From Planctomycetaceae bacterium (GTDB lineage: Bacteria > Planctomycetota > Planctomycetia > Pirellulales > Pirellulaceae): 19,965 nt of DNA. Positions within the stretch are counted from its first letter, which is position 1. Each line of letters starts with the position of its first letter. A program made the position numbers and the translations under genes. This document shows, piece by piece, positions 7,981 to 14,969 of the stretch. The notes beneath the pieces are model-generated. The model saw only the letters and a program-made list of their open reading frames with translations, was not told where the DNA came from and searched no databases. Location of the stretch: assembly GCA_007695205.1 (NCBI GenBank), contig REEF01000250.1:1-19965 (forward strand), written 5' to 3'.

Positions 7981-8492
7981 GCTGCTTTCTCCTCCGCCAT
8001 GATGGTGTTGACGATCTCGACCGCTTTTTCAGGGGTCACTTGCCCGTACACCTTTTCGTTGACCAGCATCACCGGGGCCAAACCGCAGGCCCCCAGGCAG
8101 GACACGGTTTCGACCGTGAACAGCATGTCGTCCGTGGTCGATTTGGCTTCACTCAACTCCAGATGCTTGTAAAGCGCATCCAGGATGGCGGTCGAACGCC
8201 GCACGTGACAGGCCGTTCCGTCACACAGCCGAAAGGTGTACTTGCCCTTCGGTTGCAGCGCGAAATGCGAGTAGAACGTGGCGACTCCGTACACCTCAGC
8301 AGGCCGCAATCGCAAGGGCGTGGCAATGAAGGTCAAGACCTCCTCTGGCAGGTAGTGGTATTCCTCCTGCACCTGCTGCAGAATCGGAATCAGTCGAGAT
8401 CGATCATTGTTATTCCGCTGTAGGATCTCGCAGACCTTGCTGTAGCGTTGTGTTTCGGGCGAAAGAACGACGGGCAGAGAATCGTTTTCCAT
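7977..8492 (-). CDS. hydC: Thioredoxin-like [2Fe-2S] subunit HydC (NuoE-like) of [FeFe]-hydrogenase
   Basis: A 171-residue NuoE-family subunit. An N-terminal helical region (YHYLPEEVL, then AEVYGVATFYSHF around 65-77) leads into a thioredoxin-like fold whose [2Fe-2S] ligands are CDGTAC (C90, C95) and CLGAC (C132, C136). It partners HydB and completes the HydABC trimer. The frame is open to 8624, but the ATG at 8492 has AGGAG seven bases upstream and gives the usual family length and N-terminus, so that start is chosen. The stop overlaps the hydB start by four bases. It follows rex by 128 bp with no clear promoter or classical Rex operator in the gap. Confidence 0.95.
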   Translation of the reverse strand: MENDSLPVVLSPETQRYSKVCEILQRNNNDRSRLIPILQQVQEEYHYLPEEVLTFIATPLRLRPAEVYGVATFYSHFALQPKGKYTFRLCDGTACHVRRSTAILDALYKHLELSEAKSTTDDMLFTVETVSCLGACGLAPVMLVNEKVYGQVTPEKAVEIVNTIMAEEKAA

Positions 8493-8620
8493 GGCGATAC
8501 TCCTAACTCTCCTTTCTGATGGATAAAACAATGGTATCTGGGCAACGTCAGCGCGCACCGGGAGCGCAACGCAAACGTGGCTTTTTTCAACGAACTCACG
8601 TGCCGCTGTTCGCGAGCACG

Positions 8621-9295
8621 TCAATCAACAGAGGGGCCGACCGGCGACTTCTCGCACTTGACCAGTTCGGTCAGTCGCAGCGAGAGCACGGCAAAGCTGG
8701 CCGCCATCCTCACATCCTCCACGACCACTGCGGGAGGAACATCCAGTTGAACGGGCGTGTAGTTCCAAATGGCACGAATGCCCGCTCCGACCATCAAATC
8801 GGTGACTTCCTGGGCCGCTTGGGCTGGTACCGTCAGGATTCCGATCTGAACGTGCATCCGCCGGGCTAAGCCGGGGAGCGTTTCGATATCGAGGATCTCC
8901 TTGCCATGAATCGTTTGACCGATCTTATCGACCGCCTTTTCAAAACCGGCGATGATCTCCAGTCCGTATTCATGGAAGCCCTCGTAGCCCAACAACGCAC
9001 GCCCCAGGCTGCCGACACCGACCAGGAAAGCGTCATGCGTGTTGTTCCAACCCAGGAACTCCTCGACCGCCTCGATCAGAGGCTCGACTTCGTAGCCGGT
9101 CTTTGGACGCCCGACGATTCCGGTCATTGCCAGGTCCTTGCGGACCTGGATGCTGTTCAGATGCAGATGTTCCGCGATATGCGTACAGGAAACACAGCAG
9201 CGTCCCCGTTCGCGAACCTGTTTCAGGTATTGCAAATACATCGGCATCCGCCGTACGCTCGGTAGCGGGTAGGATTTACCAGTGTCGTCGCACAT
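8621..9295 (-). CDS. rex: Redox-sensing transcriptional repressor Rex
   Basis: A 224-residue Rex-family repressor. Residues about 8-80 form the winged-helix DNA-binding domain, with the family-typical LHLNSIQVRKDLAMTGIVGR and TGYEV segments. A Rossmann NAD(H)-binding domain follows with GVGSLGRALLGY (93-104). The C-terminal helix (about 192-212) fits the domain-swapped dimer. Rex binds DNA when NADH is low and releases it when NADH rises, typically derepressing fermentation genes such as adhE and hydrogenases. The longer frame starts at 9349, but the ATG at 9295 has GGAGG seven bases upstream and gives normal Rex length. The gene lies 114 bp after adhE and before hydC, so it probably controls both neighbours. 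No classical TTGTGAA/TTCACAA operator was seen by eye. Confidence 0.96.
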   Translation of the reverse strand: MCDDTGKSYPLPSVRRMPMYLQYLKQVRERGRCCVSCTHIAEHLHLNSIQVRKDLAMTGIVGRPKTGYEVEPLIEAVEEFLGWNNTHDAFLVGVGSLGRALLGYEGFHEYGLEIIAGFEKAVDKIGQTIHGKEILDIETLPGLARRMHVQIGILTVPAQAAQEVTDLMVGAGIRAIWNYTPVQLDVPPAVVVEDVRMAASFAVLSLRLTELVKCEKSPVGPSVD

Positions 9296-9409
9296 GCTCA
9301 AGCCTCCGAAATCGCGGGGCGTCCAATCGTTTGTCCTTTTGGCAATCATCTCTCGGGCATGACCTCCCTTGGTTAGTAGCCAGGTCCGAAGACCCTTCGT
9401 TCCTGCGGA

Positions 9410-12115
9410 TCAGACCACCGCCTTGCACACAGCCATTTCGATGGGCAAGGCACCCGTCGATCCGTAGTAGGCATTGAGCAGCAACTGTCGAATCTCGCTC
9501 ATCAACGGATATCGCGGATTCGCACCCGTGCACTGATCGTCAAACGCTTCTTCACTCACTTCGTCCAACTTGGCCAGGAATTCGTCTTCCGGCACACCGG
9601 CGGCCTGGATGCTGCCGGGGATGTTCAGTTGTTTCTTGAGTGTTTCCAGCGATTCGATCAAGCTCTCGACCAACTCGTCATCGTCATCACCCGATAACTC
9701 CAACAGACGCGCCAATCGAGCATAACGAGCCTTCGCATGGGGATACTCGTACTGCGGAAAGGCTGCCTGTTTGCGCGGAGTATCGGTTGCATTAAACCGT
9801 ATTACTTCGCAAATTAACAGAGCATTGGCTAATCCGTGGGGTAAATGGAACGTCGCCCCCAGTTTGTGAGCCATGCTGTGGCACAGGCCCAGGAAGGCGT
9901 TGGCGAACGCCATTCCGGCCATGGTCGCCGCATTATGGACTTTTTCTCGCTCACGTGGCCCCTCGCGACCCCGCTCGTAAGCCGCCGGCAAGTACTTGAT
10001 CAAAATTCGCGAAGATTCCAACGCCAGGGCATTGGTGAAATCGGTCGCCAGTACCGAAGCCAGTGCTTCCAGAGCGTGGACCAGGGCGTCGATGCCTCCA
10101 TGCGCGGTCAGCGCCTTGGGCATCGCCATCGCCAGATCCGGATCGACGATCGCCATGTTCGGCGTCAGTTCGTAATCTGCAATCGGATACTTTCGACCCG
10201 TGCGTTGATCGGTCACCACGGCAAAGGGAGTGACTTCGCTGCCGGTGCCCGACGTCGTGGGAATGGCGACGAATTTCGCTTTGTCGCCCAGCTTCGGAAA
10301 CGAGAAGACTCGCTTGCGAATGTCCATGAACCGAAGTGCCAAATCTTCGAACTCGACGTCCGGGTGTTCGTACAGCAGCCACATGATCTTGGCCGCATCC
10401 ATCGGGCTGCCGCCGCCGACGGCCACGATCACATCCGGCTGGAACGACTGCATCCGTGTCACACCGCGCTGGACCGTTTGGATGTCGGGATCGGGTTGGA
10501 CGTCAAAGAACACTTCGCTGTCGATGTCCAGTTCATTCAACGCATCGGTGACTCGCTGCGTGATCCCCAGTGCGAACAGCGGCGCGTCGGTTACCACAAA
10601 GGCCCGTTTGCAGCCTTCCAGTTCGGCCAACGCCGTGGGAAGGCACCCCTTCTTGAAATAGACCTTCGGAGGAATGCGAAACCACAGCATATTCTCCCGC
10701 CGCTCCGAAACCGTCTTGATGTTCAACAGATGCTTGACACCCACGTTTTCACTGACACTGTTGCCGCCCCACGAGCCGCAACCCAGCGTCAACGATGGCT
10801 CCAGACGGAAATTGTAGATGTCGCCGATGGCTCCCTGGCTGGAGGGCTGGTTGATCAACACGCGGGCCGTCGAGACGTACTCGCTGAAACGCTCGATCCG
10901 TTGTCGATTCGTCGGGTCGGTGTACAGCACGGCGGTGTGTCCCATCCCACCATATCCCAGCAGCTTCTGAGCTTTGTTCATCGCGGCCGTAAAGTCAGTC
11001 GCTCGATACATCGAGAGGACCGGCGAGAGTTTTTCGCAGCTCAGCGGTTCCCCTGGACCGATCTCGTCGATTTCGATGACCAGCACCTTGGTGTTTTCCG
11101 ACACCGTGAACCCCGCCAACTCAGCGATCTGAGAAGCCGGTCGCCCGACGATGGCCGCGTTCAGCTTGCCGCTGCCAAACATGGTCTCGCGCAGCATCGC
11201 TGCCTGCTCCAGACTGCACAGATGAGCGCCGCGGCCGACGAATTCGCTGCGAACCGCCTCGTAGACCTCGTCCACGACAACCACCGACTGCTCGGACGCG
11301 CAGATCATGCCGTGGTCAAACGTTTTGCTCAGCAGGATCGAATTGACCGCCACGCGAACGTCGCTGGTCTCGTCGATAATGGCCGGCGTATTTCCAGCTC
11401 CGACGCCGATCGCCGGCTTGCCCGAAGAATACGCGGCCAGGACCATTCCAGGGCCTCCCGTCGCCAACGTCATGTCGATGTCGGGATGCGTCATCAAGTG
11501 TCGACTCAATGCCACCGTCGGTTCGTCGATCCAGCCGATGATCCCGTCCGGCGCCCCGGCTTCCCAAGCGGCTCGCATCAAAATCCTAGCCGCTTCCACT
11601 GTGCAGGCTTTCGCCCGAGGGTGCGGCGAGAAAACAATGGCGTTGCGAGTCTTCAAAGCCAACAACCCTTTGAAGATCGTGGTCGATGTCGGATTGGTTG
11701 TGGGAATGATCCCCGCCAGGATGCCCAACGGTTCGGCGATCTTGCGGATCCCGAAGACTTCGTCCCATTCGATCACCCCACACGTTTTGGTGTGCTTGAA
11801 TCGGTTGTAGATGAACTCGGCCGCAAAGTGGTTCTTGATCACCTTGTCCTCGACCACGCCCATCCCGGTCTCAGCTACCGCCTGTTTGGCTAAGGATAGA
11901 CGGGCCGCATTGGCTGCCATTGCCACCGAGCGGAAGATCTTGTCGACCTGCTCTTGCGAAAAATCAGCATACTCTTTTTGAGCAAAACTGGTCCGTTCGA
12001 TCAGGTCATCCAGATCGTCCGTCGACCGGATGATCTGTGGCCGGATTGCTGCGGGGACTACCGTGGGGCTGTGAAACTGGGCGTGTTGCACAAGCATTGT
12101 CAAATCTCCGTTCAT
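9410..12115 (-). CDS. adhE: Bifunctional acetaldehyde-CoA / alcohol dehydrogenase AdhE
   Basis: A 901-residue fusion enzyme that reduces acetyl-CoA to acetaldehyde and then ethanol, oxidising two NADH. The N-terminal half (about 25-450) is a CoA-acylating aldehyde dehydrogenase with the catalytic cysteine in FDHGMICASEQ (C272). The C-terminal half (about 470-880) is an iron-dependent alcohol dehydrogenase with GGGSPMDAAK, TTSGTGSEVTPFAV, HGGIDALVHALEA and the metal-binding histidines in CHSMAHKLGATFHLPHG. The length is normal for AdhE. Two starts are possible: the ATG at 12115 (AGGAAG seven bases upstream) and the ATG at 12097 (GGAG eight bases upstream). It is the first gene of the cluster and has its own promoter with repeated operator-like sites. 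Together with rex and the hydrogenase it forms a fermentation module. Confidence 0.97.
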   Translation of the reverse strand: MNGDLTMLVQHAQFHSPTVVPAAIRPQIIRSTDDLDDLIERTSFAQKEYADFSQEQVDKIFRSVAMAANAARLSLAKQAVAETGMGVVEDKVIKNHFAAEFIYNRFKHTKTCGVIEWDEVFGIRKIAEPLGILAGIIPTTNPTSTTIFKGLLALKTRNAIVFSPHPRAKACTVEAARILMRAAWEAGAPDGIIGWIDEPTVALSRHLMTHPDIDMTLATGGPGMVLAAYSSGKPAIGVGAGNTPAIIDETSDVRVAVNSILLSKTFDHGMICASEQSVVVVDEVYEAVRSEFVGRGAHLCSLEQAAMLRETMFGSGKLNAAIVGRPASQIAELAGFTVSENTKVLVIEIDEIGPGEPLSCEKLSPVLSMYRATDFTAAMNKAQKLLGYGGMGHTAVLYTDPTNRQRIERFSEYVSTARVLINQPSSQGAIGDIYNFRLEPSLTLGCGSWGGNSVSENVGVKHLLNIKTVSERRENMLWFRIPPKVYFKKGCLPTALAELEGCKRAFVVTDAPLFALGITQRVTDALNELDIDSEVFFDVQPDPDIQTVQRGVTRMQSFQPDVIVAVGGGSPMDAAKIMWLLYEHPDVEFEDLALRFMDIRKRVFSFPKLGDKAKFVAIPTTSGTGSEVTPFAVVTDQRTGRKYPIADYELTPNMAIVDPDLAMAMPKALTAHGGIDALVHALEALASVLATDFTNALALESSRILIKYLPAAYERGREGPREREKVHNAATMAGMAFANAFLGLCHSMAHKLGATFHLPHGLANALLICEVIRFNATDTPRKQAAFPQYEYPHAKARYARLARLLELSGDDDDELVESLIESLETLKKQLNIPGSIQAAGVPEDEFLAKLDEVSEEAFDDQCTGANPRYPLMSEIRQLLLNAYYGSTGALPIEMAVCKAVV

Positions 12116-12174
12116 GTCCAGACTTCCTAGGATCCACTCACATCAAACCGAGTCAGATTCAATCAGTAAATCTG

Positions 12175-12210
12175 TATCGGTATCAAACTATCGATACTTT
12201 ACTATCGATA
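12175..12210. promoter_or_regulatory. Operator-like array: three 8-bp palindromes at 14-bp spacing
   Basis: TATCGGTA (12175-12182), TATCGATA (12189-12196) and TATCGATA (12203-12210) have centres exactly 14 bp apart. The two right-hand units extend to a 10-bp direct repeat, ACTATCGATA. One lies in the -35/-10 spacer of the adhE promoter, one abuts the -10 hexamer and one lies just downstream of the expected start of transcription. That placement is typical of repressor sites. The binding protein is unknown: Rex is the obvious candidate by position, but the motif does not match the classical Rex operator. Confidence 0.6.
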
Positions 12211-12224
12211 AGAAAAGTGGTCAA
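12196..12224 (-). promoter_or_regulatory. Probable sigma70-type promoter of adhE
   Basis: On the minus strand, TTGACC (12219-12224) is followed by a 17-bp spacer and TAAAGT (12196-12201). An A/T-rich tract (runs of A and T at 12247-12258) lies upstream of the -35 and could act as an UP element. The predicted start of transcription is about 12189, giving a leader of some 75 bases to the adhE start codon. Confidence 0.6.
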
Positions 12225-12352
12225 TAGACTTCTCGACAAAATTCTCAAAAAAATTTTTACATGAAGATTCGTCGCGCCGACTGCCAGCAAAGACACTTCG
12301 TGGATCGTCACGGGCATCTACAACGACAAGGAAACCCGAGCCGAAGCTGCTT

Positions 12353-12590
12353 TCACCATGGCCCATACCGCGCTTGCCGAACTGGGTGGATGGCGTCAAT
12401 GCACCGCTCACCGACGCTGAGTTGGTCGCTGTCCGGCAATGTGTTCAGCGTGGCCGACCATTCGGGGACGAGGGATGGGTGGGAATCAATCGTCCGACGA
12501 CTCGGTTTGGAATCAACCATGCGCCCTCGTGGCCGTCAGAGAGTCCGACCTGTGCCCGAAGAACAAATCAAAGAGGCCTGCCCCCTTTGA
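12353..12590 (+). pseudogene. RAYT transposase, C-terminal remnant with frameshift
   Basis: The plus-strand translation from about 12353 reads SPWPIPRLPNWVDGVN, then LTDAELVAVRQCVQRGRPFG and DEGWV, matching the RAYT C-terminal pattern. The frame then shifts near 12480: the expected continuation SIVRRLGLESTMRPRGR appears in the neighbouring frame and runs to the stop at 12588-12590. No N-terminal catalytic domain is visible upstream, where the adhE promoter begins within about 100 bp. It aligns with the remnant at 24-230 but is clearly a different lineage. It is a dead fragment and a likely source of the REP-type sequences nearby. Confidence 0.75.
12569..12589 (+). repeat. Palindromic end sequence of the RAYT remnant
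   Basis: CAAAGAGGCCTGCCCCCTTTG overlaps the end of the RAYT remnant. It resembles the inverted repeat at 745-764 (an A run, GA, a C/G-rich core, CCCCTTT), so both RAYT remnants end in the same class of sequence. I see no matching partner on the adhE side. Confidence 0.45.
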
Positions 12591-12619
12591 TTGCCCTCAA
12601 AGAACTCCTGGCCGGGTGC

Positions 12620-13057
12620 TTACCAGGTCAGCGCGTACATCCACAGCAGGACCGCGGAAGCCAGGCCGATAATCAGGAGAGGATAGTAGAGCACGGTCGC
12701 GACACCGGGGCCACCCCTGGATTTGCGGATCGGCGATAACAGATTCCTCCAGATCCACGACAAACTGCTCCAGAACCACGCCAAACCGTATCCCCAGGCA
12801 AACGCGTTCAGCCCAATCAAGAAGGCCATCAGGAAAACTCCTTCCTCCGAAAAGCCGAGCGGTACGAAGAAGGAAAGGGGCAAAAAGATCGGCAACCCCA
12901 GGACGATCACGAGCGTTATGTACATTTCGGCGGAAATCGCCTCATCAGGCTTTCCTCCTCGTCCCGCTATCAACGCAATCCACAACAGGCCATTGACGAT
13001 GGTGAGCACCCCGCCCAGATCCGGCCAACGCGAAAAAACCTTCAAGTGGTCGTCCAT
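12620..13057 (-). CDS. Small four-helix membrane protein, hypothetical
   Basis: A 145-residue protein with four predicted hydrophobic segments (about 14-31, 45-67, 72-99 and 119-141) separated by short polar loops. The third contains a run of aromatic residues (AWGYGLAWFW). A short basic stretch, SPIRKSRGG (about 108-116), precedes the last helix. The start at 13057 is supported by GGAG eight bases upstream. I do not recognise the family and see no catalytic or binding motif. Neighbours give little help: a RAYT remnant downstream and a doubtful small ORF upstream on the same strand. It is likely an inner-membrane protein of unknown function. Confidence 0.7.
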   Translation of the reverse strand: MDDHLKVFSRWPDLGGVLTIVNGLLWIALIAGRGGKPDEAISAEMYITLVIVLGLPIFLPLSFFVPLGFSEEGVFLMAFLIGLNAFAWGYGLAWFWSSLSWIWRNLLSPIRKSRGGPGVATVLYYPLLIIGLASAVLLWMYALTW

Positions 13058-13083
13058 ACGGAAATCTCCGCGTTCCCCATCGT

Positions 13084-13350
13084 TTAACGCCCAGTCGTAT
13101 GCTCGCCCGTACGCTCAGGCTGGGAAGCCGTCTGCACCCGCAGACCCGGTTGAATTTGGACATTTTCCCCGGCGATCAGACTTAGATTCACGGCCCCCAT
13201 CCCTCTGACCCCGACCACGGCCAGTTTTTCGTTCGCGGGGTAGGCTCGTGCCGAACGGCTGTTTCTCAGAATCAAGAATCCGGCCGTCGCCTGCTCCGAA
13301 AACCTTCGGTTGACGTGGGCGGTGCGAACAGACGGGCAGCGTTCCAGCAT
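13084..13350 (-). CDS. Doubtful small ORF overlapping the 55-bp repeat
   Basis: An open frame of 88 residues from the ATG at 13350 (a TTG start at 13377 would add nine). Its first 20 residues are encoded by the repeated 55-bp sequence also found at 19911-19965, where no gene begins, so the N-terminus is probably not genuine coding sequence. The remaining part includes a mildly hydrophobic stretch (KLAVVGVRGMGAVNLSLIAG) and could be the C-terminal end of a truncated gene. No Shine-Dalgarno is evident. It ends 26 bp before the start of the membrane protein gene on the same strand. Confidence 0.25.
   Translation of the reverse strand: MLERCPSVRTAHVNRRFSEQATAGFLILRNSRSARAYPANEKLAVVGVRGMGAVNLSLIAGENVQIQPGLRVQTASQPERTGEHTTGR
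13291..13345. repeat. 55-bp dispersed repeat, copy 1
   Basis: Identical over 55 bp to 19911-19965, where the window ends, so the repeat may be longer on that side. It contains a small stem-loop, CCGAA-AACC-TTCGG, near its left end. The flanking sequences differ, which marks the left boundary at about 13291 in both copies. Confidence 0.95.
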
Positions 13351-13377
13351 TTTAGACTGGGGCGTAGGGGGTTGCAA

Positions 13378-13929
13378 GTCAACGTTGGCGTTTCGCGTTA
13401 CGCGGCGCTACGCTCCGCAAATGTCCCGCCCACAGATGAATGATGCCGATCCGTGTTCGATCCGTGTTCAATCCGTGGCTCCACAACCGACGCGACTGTC
13501 CCGAATCGCCCATCTGCGATCATCCGCGTCGATCAGCGGTTCCGCACTCGTCCGCACCGGGAAGGGGGGGGCGATGGGCCAGTCGACCGAGCATGGCCTC
13601 TCCCGCCTGCAGATAGAAGCGCAGCGGTCCGGGAAGTTCCAGTCAGATGGACCATTCTCGGGACTGTTCGAAAAACCGCATCCGGCGGCGGCGTTCCCAG
13701 TACAGACTGACCTGAAGGATTTCGCCATTTTCGTCGTTGATCGGCATCTCAGCGGCCCTCTTCTCTACGCGTCGAGCCGTTCGAGCCTGTCTGAGCGTTT
13801 GACACGGGTCACGGACATCGGCTAAAACAACCTGCGCGTCACCAATGTGCCCGAAGCCAACTCGCTATTGCGGCGCGAATACCGGGCCGGTTGGGACTAA
13901 TTGTTCACCCTGAAGGGAGATTCGACTTC
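13378..13929. other. Gene-poor region with possible gene remnants
   Basis: About 550 bp with no convincing gene. It has a short local duplication (GATCCGTGTTCGATCCGTGTTC at 13450-13471, a GATCCGTGTTC unit in tandem), a G run at 13564-13571, and two short stretches with protein-like composition: a minus-strand frame at about 13643-13747 and a plus-strand frame at about 13831-13899 (NLRVTNVPEANSLLRREYRA) ending in TAA just before the binding-protein gene. The second could be the last codons of a deleted gene. I see no RNA gene or clear promoter here. Confidence 0.4.
13643..13747 (-). pseudogene. Possible gene remnant interrupted by a stop codon
   Basis: From the ATG at 13747 the minus strand encodes 34 residues (MPINDENGEILQVSLYWERR onward) to a TGA at 13643-13645. 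The same frame then continues with protein-like sequence (LELPGPLRFYLQAGEAMLGR) for about 40 further codons. An aromatic- and charge-rich stretch on both sides of a single stop suggests a decayed gene. The family is not recognised. Confidence 0.25.
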
Positions 13930-14952
13930 ATGCGCACCTTACTATCCGGACTTGTCTTATGTTTGGCTTCCTCGCTTGTGTGGGGAGCTTCCGCCCGGGA
14001 ACCCTCCGGCTGTTCGTGGGTTCCAGAGCGGCCGATCACCATCATTGTGCCGTGGGCTCAGGGGGGGTCCACCGATCAGGTGATCCGGCTGGTCGCCGGG
14101 GAGATCGAAAAGGCGCTGCAATGCACCGTCGTGGTGGTCAATACGCCCGGCCGTACGGGTTCCGTGGGCACGGCCGAAGCGCTGCAAGCGGAACCCGACG
14201 GATCCACGTGGACCTCGGGTTCTGCCGCCGCGCTGGGCGTTTACCCGGTGCTGGGCCTGCTCGAAACGAGTCTGGACGATTGGCATCTGTTTTTGGCGGT
14301 GGTGAACACTCCCGTCATCAGCGTTCGCGCCGATTCGGAGTACGGCGACTTTGACGGGTTTCTGGCCGATCTCCGGGCGCGGCCGGGCGAGTTGCGCGTG
14401 GCCACCTCGGGCACCGGGTCGACGGGCCAAAAGGTCATCGAGCTGATCTGCCGGGCGACCGGCGCAAAGTACCAACACGCCGGATACGACGGCGGGCAGC
14501 CCGCGGTGGCTTCGGTCCTGTCTGGCGAGAGCGACGTGACGGCCCAGTTGGCCTCGGAGCAGGCCGAACTGATCCGCCGGGGTCGGCTGCGCCCCCTGGC
14601 GGCTTTTTCCGGCGAACCGCTCGAAATCGAAGGTTACGGCCAGGTTCCGCCGGTAACCGACTGGTTGCCCGATGTGCACATCATGACCGATTACTTCGGG
14701 ATGTGGACGCACAGCGAGGTGCCCGACCAGGTGATCGACACCATGCAGCGGGTCTGGCAAGAGACCATCGCCGGGTCGGAAGCCTTGCGCGATTACGCGC
14801 GGCGGCAGGGCGCCGTCGTCACGCCGTACTATGGCCAGGAAGCGCGGCGCCGCGTCTGGGAAACCGTCAAGACCGACGCTTGGATTCTACACGACATCGG
14901 CCTCGCGGAGATGTCGCCGGAAGAACTGGGCATCCCCCGGCCCGGAAACTGA
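13930..14952 (+). CDS. Bug/TctC-family periplasmic substrate-binding protein (orphan)
   Basis: A 340-residue exported solute-binding protein of the Bug (tripartite tricarboxylate receptor, TctC) family. The N-terminus MRTLLSGLVLCLASSLVWGA is a typical Sec signal peptide. The mature part begins with the family hallmark RPITIIVPWAQGGSTDQ (P-loop-like IVPW-x-x-GG-x-(S/T)D), followed by NTPGRTGSVGTAEALQAEPD, and later GTGSTGQ and GYDGGQPAVASVLSGESDVT. Family members bind carboxylates or aromatic acids and deliver them to a TctAB permease or act in sensing. No tctA or tctB gene lies nearby, so partners must be elsewhere. The ATG at 13930 was chosen over a TTG at 13891 because it begins the signal peptide and has GGGAG ten bases upstream. 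It is the only plus-strand gene here and converges with the PQQ-propeller gene, 17 bp apart. Confidence 0.88.
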   Translation: MRTLLSGLVLCLASSLVWGASAREPSGCSWVPERPITIIVPWAQGGSTDQVIRLVAGEIEKALQCTVVVVNTPGRTGSVGTAEALQAEPDGSTWTSGSAAALGVYPVLGLLETSLDDWHLFLAVVNTPVISVRADSEYGDFDGFLADLRARPGELRVATSGTGSTGQKVIELICRATGAKYQHAGYDGGQPAVASVLSGESDVTAQLASEQAELIRRGRLRPLAAFSGEPLEIEGYGQVPPVTDWLPDVHIMTDYFGMWTHSEVPDQVIDTMQRVWQETIAGSEALRDYARRQGAVVTPYYGQEARRRVWETVKTDAWILHDIGLAEMSPEELGIPRPGN

Positions 14953-14969
14953 AACGTCGCTGGTCGTGT

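Noticed and set aside
8493..8620. Possible separate promoter or Rex operator before hydC
   Set aside because: A TTGAAA-like -35 and a TTGTTTT segment are present, but no properly spaced -10 or inverted partner was found.
9383..9394. GGTC-UUCG-GACC hairpin between adhE and rex
   Set aside because: Only a 4-bp stem without a T run; too short to call a terminator, although a UUCG loop is stable and could affect mRNA processing.
9845..11893. Plus-strand open frame of 682 codons opposite adhE
   Set aside because: Antisense shadow of the clearly identified adhE gene; arginine- and glutamine-rich composition with no recognisable domain.
12175..12210. CRISPR array or replication iterons
   Set aside because: Only three short units with 6-bp gaps and no spacers of CRISPR length; position on a promoter favours an operator over an origin.
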